From Fontibacter flavus (GTDB lineage Bacteria; Bacteroidota; Bacteroidia; Cytophagales; Cyclobacteriaceae), in NCBI RefSeq assembly GCF_042432905.1, contig NZ_JBHLWI010000009.1, forward strand, positions 1-64,000: a DNA stretch of 64,000 nt. The letters are read 5' to 3'. The stretch's first letter is position 1. Each line of letters opens with the position of its first letter. The notes beneath the pieces were generated by a model. The model searched no databases and had not been told where the DNA came from. It was given only the letters and a program-made list of their open reading frames with translations. Position numbers and translations under genes: made by a program. This document shows positions 25,911 through 35,516 of the stretch, piece by piece.

Positions 25911-26459
25911 TTATTCAATTTTCAATTCGTGTTCAATTTTTTTTACCGCATGGTGGTATGATGCTTTTAAAGCCCCAACAGAAGTATCCGTGATTTTGCT
26001 GATATCGTCATAACTGAGGTCATCGTAATATTTGAGGTTGAATACTAGTCTTTGCTTTTCAGGAAGGTTCAGTAAGGCTTTCTGTAATTTTTTTTCAATC
26101 ACTTCACCGTCAATTAAGGGAGAAGATTCAATATAATTTTTCATCAATTCCTGATGATCTTCGATATTGAAGAAAAACCTTTTCTTTTTTTTCTCCAAAA
26201 AATTCAGACTTTCGTTGGTAGCAATTCTATAAAGCCAAGTGAAGATTGAAGAGTTACCTTGGAAATTCTGAATATTTTTGAATGCCTTGATGAAGGTCAT
26301 TTGAGTCAAATCGTTAGCATCTTCGTGTATGATGACCATTTTACGGATGACGCCATATACTCTTTTTTGATACATTTCTACTAAAAATCTAAAACCTTTT
26401 TCTTTGGTCTCAGGATTTTTGATCAGTTTTAAAAGTTCTAAATCGCTTAATGACATCAT
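25911..26459 (-). CDS. ECF-type RNA polymerase sigma factor
   Basis: About 182 residues. Region 2 (YGVIRKMVIIHEDANDLTQM and FTWLYRIATNESLNFL) and region 4 (LPEKQRLVFNLKYYDDLSYD) are complete, joined by a linker, so it is a minimal two-domain ECF factor. The frame is open from a TTG at 26474, but the ATG at 26459 (or 26456) fits better. It heads an operon with the short membrane protein and the Spy-like protein, which suggests regulation by an envelope signal and probable autoregulation. Confidence 0.92.
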   Translation of the reverse strand: MMSLSDLELLKLIKNPETKEKGFRFLVEMYQKRVYGVIRKMVIIHEDANDLTQMTFIKAFKNIQNFQGNSSIFTWLYRIATNESLNFLEKKKKRFFFNIEDHQELMKNYIESSPLIDGEVIEKKLQKALLNLPEKQRLVFNLKYYDDLSYDDISKITDTSVGALKASYHHAVKKIEHELKIE

Positions 26460-26525
26460 GCAGCCCTTTGACAAGAAAACTCCCCGGAGGTTTAATGTGA
26501 TTCTAAAGTGATCTTAAAAATAAGA

Positions 26526-26552
26526 TAAAAAAAACAGGGCAAATAGCCCTGT
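26526..26552 (-). terminator. Terminator of the universal stress protein gene
   Basis: On the minus strand ACAGGGC (26552-26546) pairs with GCCCTGT (26540-26534) and is followed by a T run to 26526. It ends the gene 12 bases after its stop codon. Confidence 0.88.
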
Positions 26553-26563
26553 CGAATCAGATT

Positions 26564-27487
26564 TTATATTTCAAGGATATAATCTAGGATACCTGCATTT
26601 TTTCCTTTTGGTCGGGTTACCAGGAGTGGAAACTCATCATTGAGCTGAATGAGCCTTTCAGCCATACTTCCAATGAAAAGGGCTGTAGCTGCGGTTCTTC
26701 CTTTAGCTCCAATGACAATGGAATCAGCAGAGATTTCTTTGGCTTTGGCCAGGATATCCTCTACTGGATCATCGTCTTCATCCTGGGTATAAACCGGAAT
26801 GATATTAATATTTTTGGTATCTATTTTCCGAATAAACTTTTTAAAATTGATTTCTGCATGCATCTGCATGATTGCAGTGAACTCTTCGTAGCTTTTTCCG
26901 GTAAAATGGTATCCTGATGGTACCGTGAATACGTTTTGACAAACGATTTCTGTATTGTTCCCATATTTTTCAGCTATCAGGACAGCCTCTTCCATGGCAT
27001 CTTTTGAATAATCAGAAAAATCGGAAGGCACCAAAAGTTTGTCGATTTTTGGTTGGGCATTTTCTGGAACGATCAATAATGAGCAGCTTGCTCTTCTAGC
27101 CAATCGTTGAGATAAGACACCTGTTCCAGGTAGGTTTACCTTTCTGCCAACGATGATCATATCAGCAGATTTTTCATGTGCCAATTTCAGGATTTTCTTG
27201 GAAAGCTGGCCTTCTTTTACCACATAAGCCAATTCAATCTCTTTATCATTTTCAAAATATTTCTCAACTATTTCCTTCATCTGAGTTTTTCTCTCCTCAA
27301 CCATATTTTCTATGAGGTTAGGAAACTCAGTCAAGACATCTTTAGGAATGTTGAGATTCCTGATGACATTGGTGAAGTAGATTTTTTTGGTCTGATTTGC
27401 CCTGGCTATAAAGGAGGCAAAATTCACAAGAGTTTCATCAAGAGAACTCTGGTCTAGACAAACGATTAGCTTCTTAATTTGGTACAT
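26564..27487 (-). CDS. Tandem universal stress protein (two UspA domains)
   Basis: 307 residues with two UspA domains in tandem: residues 1-145 start with YQIKKLIVCLDQSSLDETLV and end with SLLIVPENAQ, and residues 150-290 start with IDKLLVPSDFSDYSKDA. The second carries the ATP-binding GAKGRTAATALFIGSMAERL, while the first has GRKVNLPGTGVLSQRLARRA. Such proteins respond to energy or oxygen stress and may bind ATP. It stands alone on the minus strand with its own terminator. Its promoter must lie in the 536-base spacer upstream. Confidence 0.9.
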   Translation of the reverse strand: MYQIKKLIVCLDQSSLDETLVNFASFIARANQTKKIYFTNVIRNLNIPKDVLTEFPNLIENMVEERKTQMKEIVEKYFENDKEIELAYVVKEGQLSKKILKLAHEKSADMIIVGRKVNLPGTGVLSQRLARRASCSLLIVPENAQPKIDKLLVPSDFSDYSKDAMEEAVLIAEKYGNNTEIVCQNVFTVPSGYHFTGKSYEEFTAIMQMHAEINFKKFIRKIDTKNINIIPVYTQDEDDDPVEDILAKAKEISADSIVIGAKGRTAATALFIGSMAERLIQLNDEFPLLVTRPKGKNAGILDYILEI

Positions 27488-28023
27488 TTTGTTTTATGCC
27501 TTTTCGTGCAGCAAAATTAACGATTACGGATTTGAAAAGTTGATTTTTTTAAAATAATATTTTGTAAAACTGGAATATATTTTTCTCAAATCCATTTTTT
27601 ATTCTGTTTCTTTCATTTTCCAGACATCTTGGAGAGTAGGTTCAGCTCTTTTTTGCAAGGAAACCATTCCATGTCTAATATTAACATTATAAAATTACAG
27701 ATAATAAAAGTTGAACAAAATGATTTTTGGTCAAATACTTCTGTTCATGGTTCGATAGTTTGTTGAAAAAGAAATTAAAGACACTGATGAGGATTATCTA
27801 ACTCCAAACAAAACCATCCCATCTTTTCTCCGTATATTTGCACAAGACTCAGGTCGCTGACATGTTCCGACTTCACAATTAATTAACAATTCCGAGTGAA
27901 GCCCTTTCCAAAAACAGGCCTCATCCCGAGCAATCGGGACCTCGTCTTTCAGGCAGGATAACAGTGGAAGTTTGCGGATTTCAGGCAGCTCAAATCTTGT
28001 CTATAAAGAGGTTTGGTAACACT
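27488..28023. other. 536-base spacer with a palindromic element
   Basis: The part near 27488-27600 probably holds the promoter of the universal stress protein gene. The more GC-rich part from about 27845 to 28000 contains a perfect hairpin at 27924-27939 and looks unlike the surrounding AT-rich spacer. It may be a dispersed repeat or a small element remnant. No reading frame with recognisable content was seen. Confidence 0.5.
27924..27939. repeat. REP-like palindrome with GNRA-type loop
   Basis: TCCCGA, loop GCAA, TCGGGA form a perfect 6-bp hairpin with a tetraloop-like centre. It lies in a GC-richer stretch beyond the 3' end of the glycan operon. The shape is typical of repetitive extragenic palindromes, but only one copy is visible in this window. 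Confidence 0.45.
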
Positions 28024-29502
28024 CTAAGGCCTGAGTCTTTTTATTTTTTTGATCACTTCGTCTTGACTCGTCTTAGCAATTTTTAAAAGGAAGACCCCCA
28101 ACAAATACAGGATACTGATCACAATTGACCTCATTATAAGGTCAAAAATACCTGACTCCATCTTTTTGAAGAGATGGAATTGGACAAAAAACACAAATGC
28201 TCCAACCAAGATAATTTTGGCTATGTCTAGAGAAAATGGATCTAGGTCAAGCCTGTATTTGACATAAGCATATTTGATTAGGTTATAAGAAAGCATTGAC
28301 AGAAATGAGGCCAATGCTGCTCCTTCTATGCCATATTGAGGAATTAACAACAGATTCAATACAATAACGAGCACACTCATGATCAATGTTGCAGTAATAT
28401 TGAACTTGTAATACTTCGAATTGACGATGATTTCCCCATTAATGGAAAATAACATGTCAAAAATTTTCCCCAGTCCGATCCAGAAAACCACCCATTTTCC
28501 AGTTTCATAAACTTCCTTATTCGGCACAAAATGGTAAAGGTTGTTGACATTAGCCCAAATTCCTATAAACAATAAAAGGCAAATGAGAAGTTGGTGGACA
28601 GCAACCTGTTTGTAGAGTTTATGGATTTGATCTAGGCTATTATTGGAGAAATGATCCGCTATCACCGGCATGACAACTTGGGATATAGCCCTTCTTGGCA
28701 TTTCAATGACAATGGCGATGGCAAAGGCTATGGAATAGATGGCATTCGCATCTAGTCCGATCATAGAGGTGACCATCAAGCTATCGATCTTCATGATCAG
28801 CAGTGAACCTGTAGTGCCCAGAAAAGTGATCAGGCTATATTTTATGAAACTTGACCTAAAGTCCTTTGGAAAAGAATTGAAATTCAATTCGATCTTGAAA
28901 ATACCTATACTGCGCATATAGGCTATCATGCTCAATAAGGTGATCAGATAGATTATGGATAATCCCCACATCAGTTGCTCAAAATCCAACCAATTGAATA
29001 AATAAACCATGATCAAAATGGCGACCAGTAATCTTAGCAAAACTTCCCTGAAAAAGGTAGGTATGGCCACTTTCAAAAAAGACCTGCTGAATGCATCTAA
29101 GATGGAATTTAAAACAGAGAAAAAGACAATCAAAAGTACTACCGCAAAAAAGTCAATCACTTCCGGAGAGTTTTTGGCAAAGGCCGATACCAAGGCTTCT
29201 TTGAAAAGAAAAAACAGAACAGTCACCAACAAAAAACCAATTAAACTCAATAACAGGCTCATGGTGAAGAATGGATAAGGCTTTTCCTTTACTTCTGGAA
29301 AGAACCTCGTAATTCCATTTCCAAGACCTAATTGGGCAAAGGGAACAAGAAGTAAAGCCAAATCCTGAATGGTTCTGAATAAGCCAATTTGCCCAGGCTC
29401 CAACGCATAGGGTAGGAGCCAAAGCACATTAAAATACCCGATCACTACTCCCAAATAGGAAGAAAATGTGGTGAGTATACTTTGGCGTGCAATTGACTTC
29501 AT
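28024..29502 (-). CDS. Polysaccharide biosynthesis flippase (Wzx-like)
   Basis: 492 residues, nearly all hydrophobic, with about 14 membrane spans: the MATE/MVF-type lipid-linked sugar flippase. It would turn undecaprenyl-linked oligosaccharide units to the outer face of the inner membrane. The N-terminal SILTTFSSYLGVVIGYFNVL is typical of the polysaccharide synthesis superfamily. It is the last gene of a four-gene operon (YfhO-like, glycosyltransferase, FkbM methyltransferase, flippase) with 8 bases to the preceding gene. The substrate is not known. Confidence 0.88.
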   Translation of the reverse strand: MKSIARQSILTTFSSYLGVVIGYFNVLWLLPYALEPGQIGLFRTIQDLALLLVPFAQLGLGNGITRFFPEVKEKPYPFFTMSLLLSLIGFLLVTVLFFLFKEALVSAFAKNSPEVIDFFAVVLLIVFFSVLNSILDAFSRSFLKVAIPTFFREVLLRLLVAILIMVYLFNWLDFEQLMWGLSIIYLITLLSMIAYMRSIGIFKIELNFNSFPKDFRSSFIKYSLITFLGTTGSLLIMKIDSLMVTSMIGLDANAIYSIAFAIAIVIEMPRRAISQVVMPVIADHFSNNSLDQIHKLYKQVAVHQLLICLLLFIGIWANVNNLYHFVPNKEVYETGKWVVFWIGLGKIFDMLFSINGEIIVNSKYYKFNITATLIMSVLVIVLNLLLIPQYGIEGAALASFLSMLSYNLIKYAYVKYRLDLDPFSLDIAKIILVGAFVFFVQFHLFKKMESGIFDLIMRSIVISILYLLGVFLLKIAKTSQDEVIKKIKRLRP

Positions 29503-29510
29503 TTGCCTTT

Positions 29511-30353
29511 CTATTTTTTCCTTGCTATTATATTGCAGAACGCAGGCAACTCCTTAGTATTTAGCCTTGAGGTTTTCCCTCTCAGTCCAATTACCTCAAA
29601 AGAATACCCGTATTCTTCCAAAAATGACAATATATCCATTGCTTGATATCCGGCAGACCGGCATGCCTCTTGGTTGATTTCTATGAACAAAACAGGTCTA
29701 TACTCCTCTATCGTTTTTTTTGCCCCTTCTAAAGCAAATAATTCTGCTCCTTCCACATCTATCTTGATGGCGTCAACCATTGGGTTTCCAAGTTTGGCCA
29801 ATTCATCATCTAAGGTGTTCAGACTGATTTTTTCGAGAAAAACACTTCCTTCTTCAGCGTACAAACTGTTTACGCCTTCATTGGATAGGTTGGAGGAATA
29901 TAAATCCAGTTCATCTGCCTTGTTAGAAAGCCCCATTCGGACAGGGGTAATAATCTTGATAAGGTCAGGGTTCAATTTGATGTTTTCCAAAAGTCTGCTG
30001 TACATGGTACTTAATGGTTCAAAAGCATAAACCTTACCATTTTTCCCGACCGATCTTGCTGCCCAAAGGCTGTATTCCCCTTGATTGGCTCCCACATCAA
30101 TGACCGTGTAGCCTTTTTGGATGATTTTTTGCATTGCAAATATAGGAGCCCAATCATGCGCACCTCTCCAATAGATCGCAGACCCCATACTTTTGGAAAT
30201 ATCAACTTTCATTGAAATCCCTCTAAAGCTAAATATCCGCCATTCAGGATCAGTATATTTTTGATGAAAAAGGTTTTTTAAGAACTGAACCAAAAAATAA
30301 CCTCCTGGTATGATGTATAGATGTCTAGAAAAGGTTGCAGCTAATTTTTCCAT
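29511..30353 (-). CDS. FkbM family methyltransferase
   Basis: 280 residues from the ATG at 30353 (the frame is open from a TTG at 30362). The SAM-binding motif GYTVIDVGANQGEYSLWAAR and the later IKIDVEGAELFALEGA are hallmarks of the FkbM family, which O-methylates sugars or polyketides. In this operon it probably methylates a surface glycan or its precursor. It sits 20 bases after the glycosyltransferase and 8 bases before the flippase. Confidence 0.88.
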   Translation of the reverse strand: MEKLAATFSRHLYIIPGGYFLVQFLKNLFHQKYTDPEWRIFSFRGISMKVDISKSMGSAIYWRGAHDWAPIFAMQKIIQKGYTVIDVGANQGEYSLWAARSVGKNGKVYAFEPLSTMYSRLLENIKLNPDLIKIITPVRMGLSNKADELDLYSSNLSNEGVNSLYAEEGSVFLEKISLNTLDDELAKLGNPMVDAIKIDVEGAELFALEGAKKTIEEYRPVLFIEINQEACRSAGYQAMDILSFLEEYGYSFEVIGLRGKTSRLNTKELPAFCNIIARKK

Positions 30354-30373
30354 ATATAGCAATTCTTACAATA

Positions 30374-31417
30374 TTAATCAGGAAGAAGTGAAAAAAGTAG
30401 GTTTTTCCTATTTTCCAAGTTATAAAACCGAATGACCCTTTCCCTTGGTGAAGGAGCACCTTCAATGGTATTTTCTTGTTGTAAGATAGGTTGAAGGATC
30501 TTTCTCAAAAGATTGATGTCACGCCTTGGAAGAATATAGCCAGTGTTTCCGATGATTTCAGGGATATGGTTGACCGAACTTCCAATCGGGATGCAACCAC
30601 AGAGCATGGCTTCGCATAAGGCACATCCAAAACCCTCAAAGATGGATAACTGCAAGAAAAAGTCGCTTTTTTGATAATAGGTTCTGAGGTCCTTGGGATG
30701 GAGTTTGCCCAGAAATTTGAGATTACTTGGTATCATGATACCGTTTGGAGATTGCATTCCTGCAATGTAAAATGTGTAATCAGGCAGTTTTTTGGCAAGT
30801 TCCGTGATCAGATCGCCACCTTTAAGGATGTACTGCTCTGCGGATAGGACAGCAATAAAGGTTTTGCTATTCTTCCCGAGTGCTGTATCCGGTATCCAAA
30901 AATTGATGTCAAAGCCATTGGGTATGACCTGGTATCTCGTCTTTAATTCGGGAAAATGGTGTAAAAAGCCATTGGCGATTTGTCTTCCTTGTTGGTAGAA
31001 ATCATTGGAAGATTTGACCAATGAACTACTTACAGGGAGCAACATGCTGGCCCATTCATAGGATTTTTGACAAAACCATTTTAAAACCGGTATTCTAAGG
31101 CTGCCGTAGTTCAGGTCAGGAATGGAAGCACAATCGGTACCATGCAATACGATGAAGACAGGTTTTTGGAACAACTTGCCCAAAAGGCTTGGAAAGAATG
31201 ACCAATACCCTCCAAAATGTACCAAGACAAACTTAACTTGGTTGATATGGGCCAACACATGAAAAAACTGCATGGCCAGGTACAAAGGAGCAAGCTCTTT
31301 TCTTTTCCAGTTATAGGTATTGATGATCAGCTCATACCTTTCAGACAGGAATATGATGTCCTGTTGTATAAAGGACTGGAAGGAAGGAGTGACCAGTAAT
31401 ACCTTTGATTTGGGCAT
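30374..31417 (-). CDS. Glycosyltransferase family 4-like
   Basis: 347 residues with GT-B features. The N-terminal half contains FVLVHFGGYWSFFPSLLG and VFIVLHGTDC. The C-terminal nucleotide-sugar binding half contains FFLQLSIFEGFGCALCEAML, matching the GT4 E-x7-E element. It probably adds a sugar to the glycan handled by the adjoining flippase. It lies 3 bases after the YfhO-like gene and 20 before the methyltransferase. Confidence 0.85.
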   Translation of the reverse strand: MPKSKVLLVTPSFQSFIQQDIIFLSERYELIINTYNWKRKELAPLYLAMQFFHVLAHINQVKFVLVHFGGYWSFFPSLLGKLFQKPVFIVLHGTDCASIPDLNYGSLRIPVLKWFCQKSYEWASMLLPVSSSLVKSSNDFYQQGRQIANGFLHHFPELKTRYQVIPNGFDINFWIPDTALGKNSKTFIAVLSAEQYILKGGDLITELAKKLPDYTFYIAGMQSPNGIMIPSNLKFLGKLHPKDLRTYYQKSDFFLQLSIFEGFGCALCEAMLCGCIPIGSSVNHIPEIIGNTGYILPRRDINLLRKILQPILQQENTIEGAPSPRERVIRFYNLENRKNLLFSLLPD

Positions 31418-31420
31418 TTT

Positions 31421-33850
31421 TTAAGGTTTTTGATTATCCTTGTAGTATGTGAATGCAATCGCAAAAACCAAGAGAATGGAGATAAGATACTGGAAAACTA
31501 CTACTGCTGTTTTGGTGTGATAATAGCTGCCAGGCTCAAATCTCATATTTACTAATGAACTGCCATCAGGTACCTGAACGCCTCGTAATAAATAATTTGT
31601 ACGGATAATAGGGGTTTCTGAGCCATTGACATAAGCTTTCCAACCTTTAGGATAAAAGATTTCCGAGAATACCACAAGCCCTCCTTTTTCCGCTTCAACT
31701 GCATAAGTCAGTTCATTTGGCTTCCTTTCGCTCAGTTCAACAGTACCCATTCCAGTCACTTGTTTTCCATATTCATTTTCGTTTACTGTAGCCACGGTTT
31801 TGGTATCCATCGATGCTACCTTGCTGATTTCATCATCATTGGTGATGACTGATTGGATTGAAGAGGGGAACCAAGCTGCTCCATTGCTTTCTGGATTTTG
31901 GAACACCGCATTTTCACCTCTTCCGGCTATGATATATTTGGTATTCAGCATATTTAATGCTTTTAAACTTTCCCAATCAAAGTTACCTTCCTGGGCTTTT
32001 TGGATAAAGTTTTGGATTTCAGTTCCCAGCACATTTTCGATCAGTTCCTGATATCTTTTCATTTTAGCACCATGGTAGCCGCCTATACTATTGTGGTAGT
32101 AACTTGTTCTTGCTTCATTGAAAGGATTATCGAGATTCAAGACCCTGTAATACCCCTTGTCCTGTAGGATTTTTTCATCAGCAGGAGATTTGGCAAAGAA
32201 TTGTTCCGAAGGACTGTACTGGTAAGATTCATCACTTAGATACCTTCTATTGATTGTCCAAAGGTCAATTACCAAAATAAGCGCTAGGGATAAGCCAGCG
32301 ATTTGAGTAGGAATTTTATTTTTCAGCGATGCCCAGACCAAACCTGCTGCAATAAGAATGAAAAAGATGCTTTTCAACGCACTGCTTTTCAATAATGCTT
32401 TCCTGTCATCCATCAGGGCATTTGCAAGCCAGTCAGGGAAATTGGTGTCCACAGGAGCTCTGAAGCTGAACATGCCTGCGAAAAGCCAGAAAAACGCAGC
32501 CAATCCTGCTGTACTTCCCAAGGCAATCAAAAGATTTTTATTGATCGCTTCAAGCTTGTTACTCCTGAAGAGGTGTTCCAGTCCCAAAGTGCCCAGCACT
32601 GGAATAGCAAATAGGGCCATGGTCAATCCCATGGTCACTGCTCTGAATTTGTTATAGCCTGGTAGGTAATCAAAAATGGCATAATTAAACCATTCCAAAT
32701 TTTTGCCCCAAGCCAAGAGTATGGATAAGATGGTGATGGATAGAAATATTAATTTTTGTTTTTTAGGGGCATAGAGGACTCCCAAAACAAACAGGAAAAG
32801 CATGATGGCACCTCCATAAATCGGACCTCCTGTTCCAGGCTGGTCACCCCAATAGGTTCTTGCGTTTTTGATGAAATCCCTCGTTTGGGTATTGTCAACA
32901 CCATTGGCCTTTAAAGCTTGCTCCGTTGCGGAATTGTCAGGCAAAGCCTCCGTACTGCCTCCGCCGTATAAATAAGGGACCAAAAAGGTCATTGTTTCCA
33001 ATTTTCCCTGTGACCAGTTAAAGGCGTATCCTTTGTCAAGTCCAGCTTGGGAACCTTCATTTGAGCTGATATTGGATTTGCCCCTTGTTGAATAGGGGCT
33101 GTATTCCAATACTGATAAAAACCGGCTAAGATTGGCGCCCACTGCCAAAGTCAAGCCCGCAAATAGAATTAAGACGGCTTTTCCAAAATAAGGAAAAGCC
33201 TTCGTTTTTACTGTGGTAATGATTTCGGCTATGCCGTAAATAAGGACAATTAATAGGGTATAATAAGTGATCTGAAGGTGGTTGAATTTCAGCTGCAGCA
33301 TCATGCCCATTGAAAATAGGGCCAAACCGAGAAGGTATTTTCTTTGAAATGCCAAGTGGATACCTGCAAGGATGAGAGGAATAAGGCAGATTGCCCAGAC
33401 TTTGGCATTGTGTCCTGCATCCAAACTGATGATATGAAAGGTGTTAAAGGCAAATGCAATAGATCCAGCAATTGAAAATTCAGGCCTAACCTTGAAACTG
33501 AGCAGCAAAATATACATGGATACCATCCCAAAGAATAAGGAGTTGATCGGATGGGGCAATCCCAATGTCAGTATTTTGGTAAGTGTATTGGTGATATCAC
33601 CGGGTATTTCGAAGCTCACCAGGTAAGCAGGCATTCCGCTGAAAAGTCTGCTTGCCCAAAGTGCTTCTTCACCGCTTTCTTTTCTAATATCCAAAATCTC
33701 TTTGGATGCACCTTCCCATTGAAGAATGTCATATTGGAAAATGATTTTTCCATCATAAACAGCAGGAGAGAAGTAAAGAACGACTACTAAGTAAAAAAGC
33801 ACCACACCGATCAGATGGGGCAGAATATCTTTTTTGATATTGATTTGCAT
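31421..33850 (-). CDS. YfhO family multispan membrane protein
   Basis: 809 residues. The first two thirds contain about 12 membrane spans typical of the YfhO family (GT-C-like), for example LIGVVLFYLVVVLYFSPAVY. The rest is a periplasmic domain with the conserved EIFYPKGWKAYVNGSE, followed by a last span. YfhO proteins have been tied to glycosylation of lipoteichoic acid or cell-wall polymers in Gram-positives; in Bacteroidota the role is unproved. It heads the four-gene glycan operon. Confidence 0.85.
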   Translation of the reverse strand: MQINIKKDILPHLIGVVLFYLVVVLYFSPAVYDGKIIFQYDILQWEGASKEILDIRKESGEEALWASRLFSGMPAYLVSFEIPGDITNTLTKILTLGLPHPINSLFFGMVSMYILLLSFKVRPEFSIAGSIAFAFNTFHIISLDAGHNAKVWAICLIPLILAGIHLAFQRKYLLGLALFSMGMMLQLKFNHLQITYYTLLIVLIYGIAEIITTVKTKAFPYFGKAVLILFAGLTLAVGANLSRFLSVLEYSPYSTRGKSNISSNEGSQAGLDKGYAFNWSQGKLETMTFLVPYLYGGGSTEALPDNSATEQALKANGVDNTQTRDFIKNARTYWGDQPGTGGPIYGGAIMLFLFVLGVLYAPKKQKLIFLSITILSILLAWGKNLEWFNYAIFDYLPGYNKFRAVTMGLTMALFAIPVLGTLGLEHLFRSNKLEAINKNLLIALGSTAGLAAFFWLFAGMFSFRAPVDTNFPDWLANALMDDRKALLKSSALKSIFFILIAAGLVWASLKNKIPTQIAGLSLALILVIDLWTINRRYLSDESYQYSPSEQFFAKSPADEKILQDKGYYRVLNLDNPFNEARTSYYHNSIGGYHGAKMKRYQELIENVLGTEIQNFIQKAQEGNFDWESLKALNMLNTKYIIAGRGENAVFQNPESNGAAWFPSSIQSVITNDDEISKVASMDTKTVATVNENEYGKQVTGMGTVELSERKPNELTYAVEAEKGGLVVFSEIFYPKGWKAYVNGSETPIIRTNYLLRGVQVPDGSSLVNMRFEPGSYYHTKTAVVVFQYLISILLVFAIAFTYYKDNQKP

Positions 33851-34027
33851 TCCGGTTATGTTTCAGTTGAAAGACAATGCGCAAATTAGGAATATTTGAT
33901 AAAAGCATTGATGCACATGTGAACTTTTATCACTTGTTGGGTTTTAATGAATGATAGGAAAGGTAAATATTGTCAATCTGGAAAGCCATTTAATGACGCC
34001 TTATTCCGCAAAAACGAAATAAATTCC

Positions 34028-34035
34028 TATTTTTG
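34028..34035 (+). promoter_or_regulatory. Candidate ffh -7 box
   Basis: TATTTTTG fits TAnnTTTG and lies 18 bases before the preferred ffh ATG at 34054. It overlaps an in-frame TTG, which argues against that TTG as the start. No clear -33 box is seen. Confidence 0.35.
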
Positions 34036-34053
34036 TCCCAAATTGAAATCAGC

Positions 34054-35391
34054 ATGTTTGATAATCTTAGTTTAAAATTAGATAGAGCTTTTAAAACCCT
34101 AAAGGGTACTGGTAAAATCACAGAAATCAACGTTGCCACTACGGTAAAAGAAATCCGTAGGGCCTTGATTGATGCTGACGTTAACTATAAAGTAGCCAAG
34201 GAAGTTACAGATACGATCAAAGAACAGGCATTAGGCCGTGATGTATTGATAGCTGTTTCTCCTGGGCAATTGTTGGTAAAAATTACCCAGGAAGAGTTGA
34301 CCAAATTGATGGGTGGAACCAAAGTTGATGTCAACATCAAAGGTGATCCTGCAGTGATTTTGATATCGGGTTTACAAGGTTCCGGTAAAACAACTTTTAC
34401 AGGTAAGTTTGCCAATTTGCTTAAGAAGCAGGGCAGGCAAGTGCTTTTGGCTGCCTGTGATATCTACAGACCGGCAGCGATTGATCAGTTGAAAGTCTTG
34501 GGTGAACAGATTGGTGTAGAAGTTTATGCTGAGCCGGAGAATAAAAATGCCCTTGAAATTGCCAATAATGCCCTTGAATATGCCAAGAAACATGGTAAGA
34601 AGATAGTCATTGTAGATACTGCGGGTCGCTTGGCTGTGGATGAGCAGATGATGAAGGAAATTGAATCCTTGAAAAAGGCGCTCAATCCTTCAGAAACACT
34701 TTTTGTGGTCGATTCCATGACCGGTCAGGATGCGGTCAATACCGCAAAAACCTTTGACGAAAGACTGAATTTTGACGGAGTGGTCCTTACCAAGTTGGAT
34801 GGTGATACCAGAGGTGGTGCAGCCATTTCTATCAGGCACGTCGTGAATAAGCCGATCAAGTTTATTTCGACCGGTGAAAAAATGGAGAACATTGACGTTT
34901 TCCACCCGGATAGGATGGCACAGAGAATCCTCGGGATGGGTGATGTCATCTCATTGGTAGAAAGAGCGCAGCAATCTTTTGACGAGGATGAAGCCAAAAG
35001 GATCAATGCTAAAATCCGTAAAAACCAGTTTAATTTTGACGATTTCCTTTCCCAATTGGATCAGATCAAGAAAATGGGTAACATCAAAGATTTGGTTGGA
35101 ATGATTCCTGGTATGGGGAAAGCGATGAAAGGCCTGGATATTGATGATGATTCTTTCAAACCGATTGAAGCAATTATCAGAAGTATGACGCCTTTGGAAA
35201 GAGAAAATCCTGATGTGATCGATGGAAGCAGGAGAAAGAGAATCGCTACCGGTAGCGGAAGAAGCATTACTGAAGTGAACAATCTCATGAAGCAGTTTTC
35301 AGATATGAGAAAACTGATGAAACAAATGAATAAAATGGGAGGAGCCAAACAGGCGCTAAGCGGTATGGTTCCTAAAATGGGAAGAAGGTAG
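34054..35391 (+). CDS. ffh: Signal recognition particle protein
   Basis: 445 residues from the ATG at 34054. The NG GTPase domain has the P-loop ISGLQGSGKTTFTGKFA, DTAGRLAVDEQMM and TKLDGDTRGGAA. The methionine-rich M domain follows (FDDFLSQLDQIKKMGNIKDL, then IDGSRRKRIATGSG, which binds SRP RNA). It targets membrane and secreted proteins with FtsY. The gene is alone on the plus strand and ends in a strong terminator. The SRP RNA gene was not found in this window. Confidence 0.97.
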   Translation: MFDNLSLKLDRAFKTLKGTGKITEINVATTVKEIRRALIDADVNYKVAKEVTDTIKEQALGRDVLIAVSPGQLLVKITQEELTKLMGGTKVDVNIKGDPAVILISGLQGSGKTTFTGKFANLLKKQGRQVLLAACDIYRPAAIDQLKVLGEQIGVEVYAEPENKNALEIANNALEYAKKHGKKIVIVDTAGRLAVDEQMMKEIESLKKALNPSETLFVVDSMTGQDAVNTAKTFDERLNFDGVVLTKLDGDTRGGAAISIRHVVNKPIKFISTGEKMENIDVFHPDRMAQRILGMGDVISLVERAQQSFDEDEAKRINAKIRKNQFNFDDFLSQLDQIKKMGNIKDLVGMIPGMGKAMKGLDIDDDSFKPIEAIIRSMTPLERENPDVIDGSRRKRIATGSGRSITEVNNLMKQFSDMRKLMKQMNKMGGAKQALSGMVPKMGRR

Positions 35392-35447
35392 GAGGGAAAT
35401 TGGGAATTACCAATTACCAAGCTTCAAATTCCAAATTTTCAATGTCC

Positions 35448-35487
35448 AAACTCCAAATTGCTCGAGCAGTTTGGAGTTTTGTTTTTG
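35448..35487 (+). terminator. Terminator after ffh
   Basis: AAACTCCAAA... pairs with ...TTTGGAGTTT around the palindrome TGCTCGAGCA, giving a long stem (35448-35479) and a T tail. The sequence just upstream repeats caattacca and ccaaattcc motifs and looks like simple repeat decay. Confidence 0.85.
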
Positions 35488-35516
35488 ATATAGCGCCCCA
35501 TTAGTAATACCTTCAG

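Noticed and set aside
35400..35447. Short repeats of caattacca and ccaaattcc after ffh as a tandem repeat array
   Set aside because: The units are irregular and too few; they look like simple-sequence drift next to the terminator.
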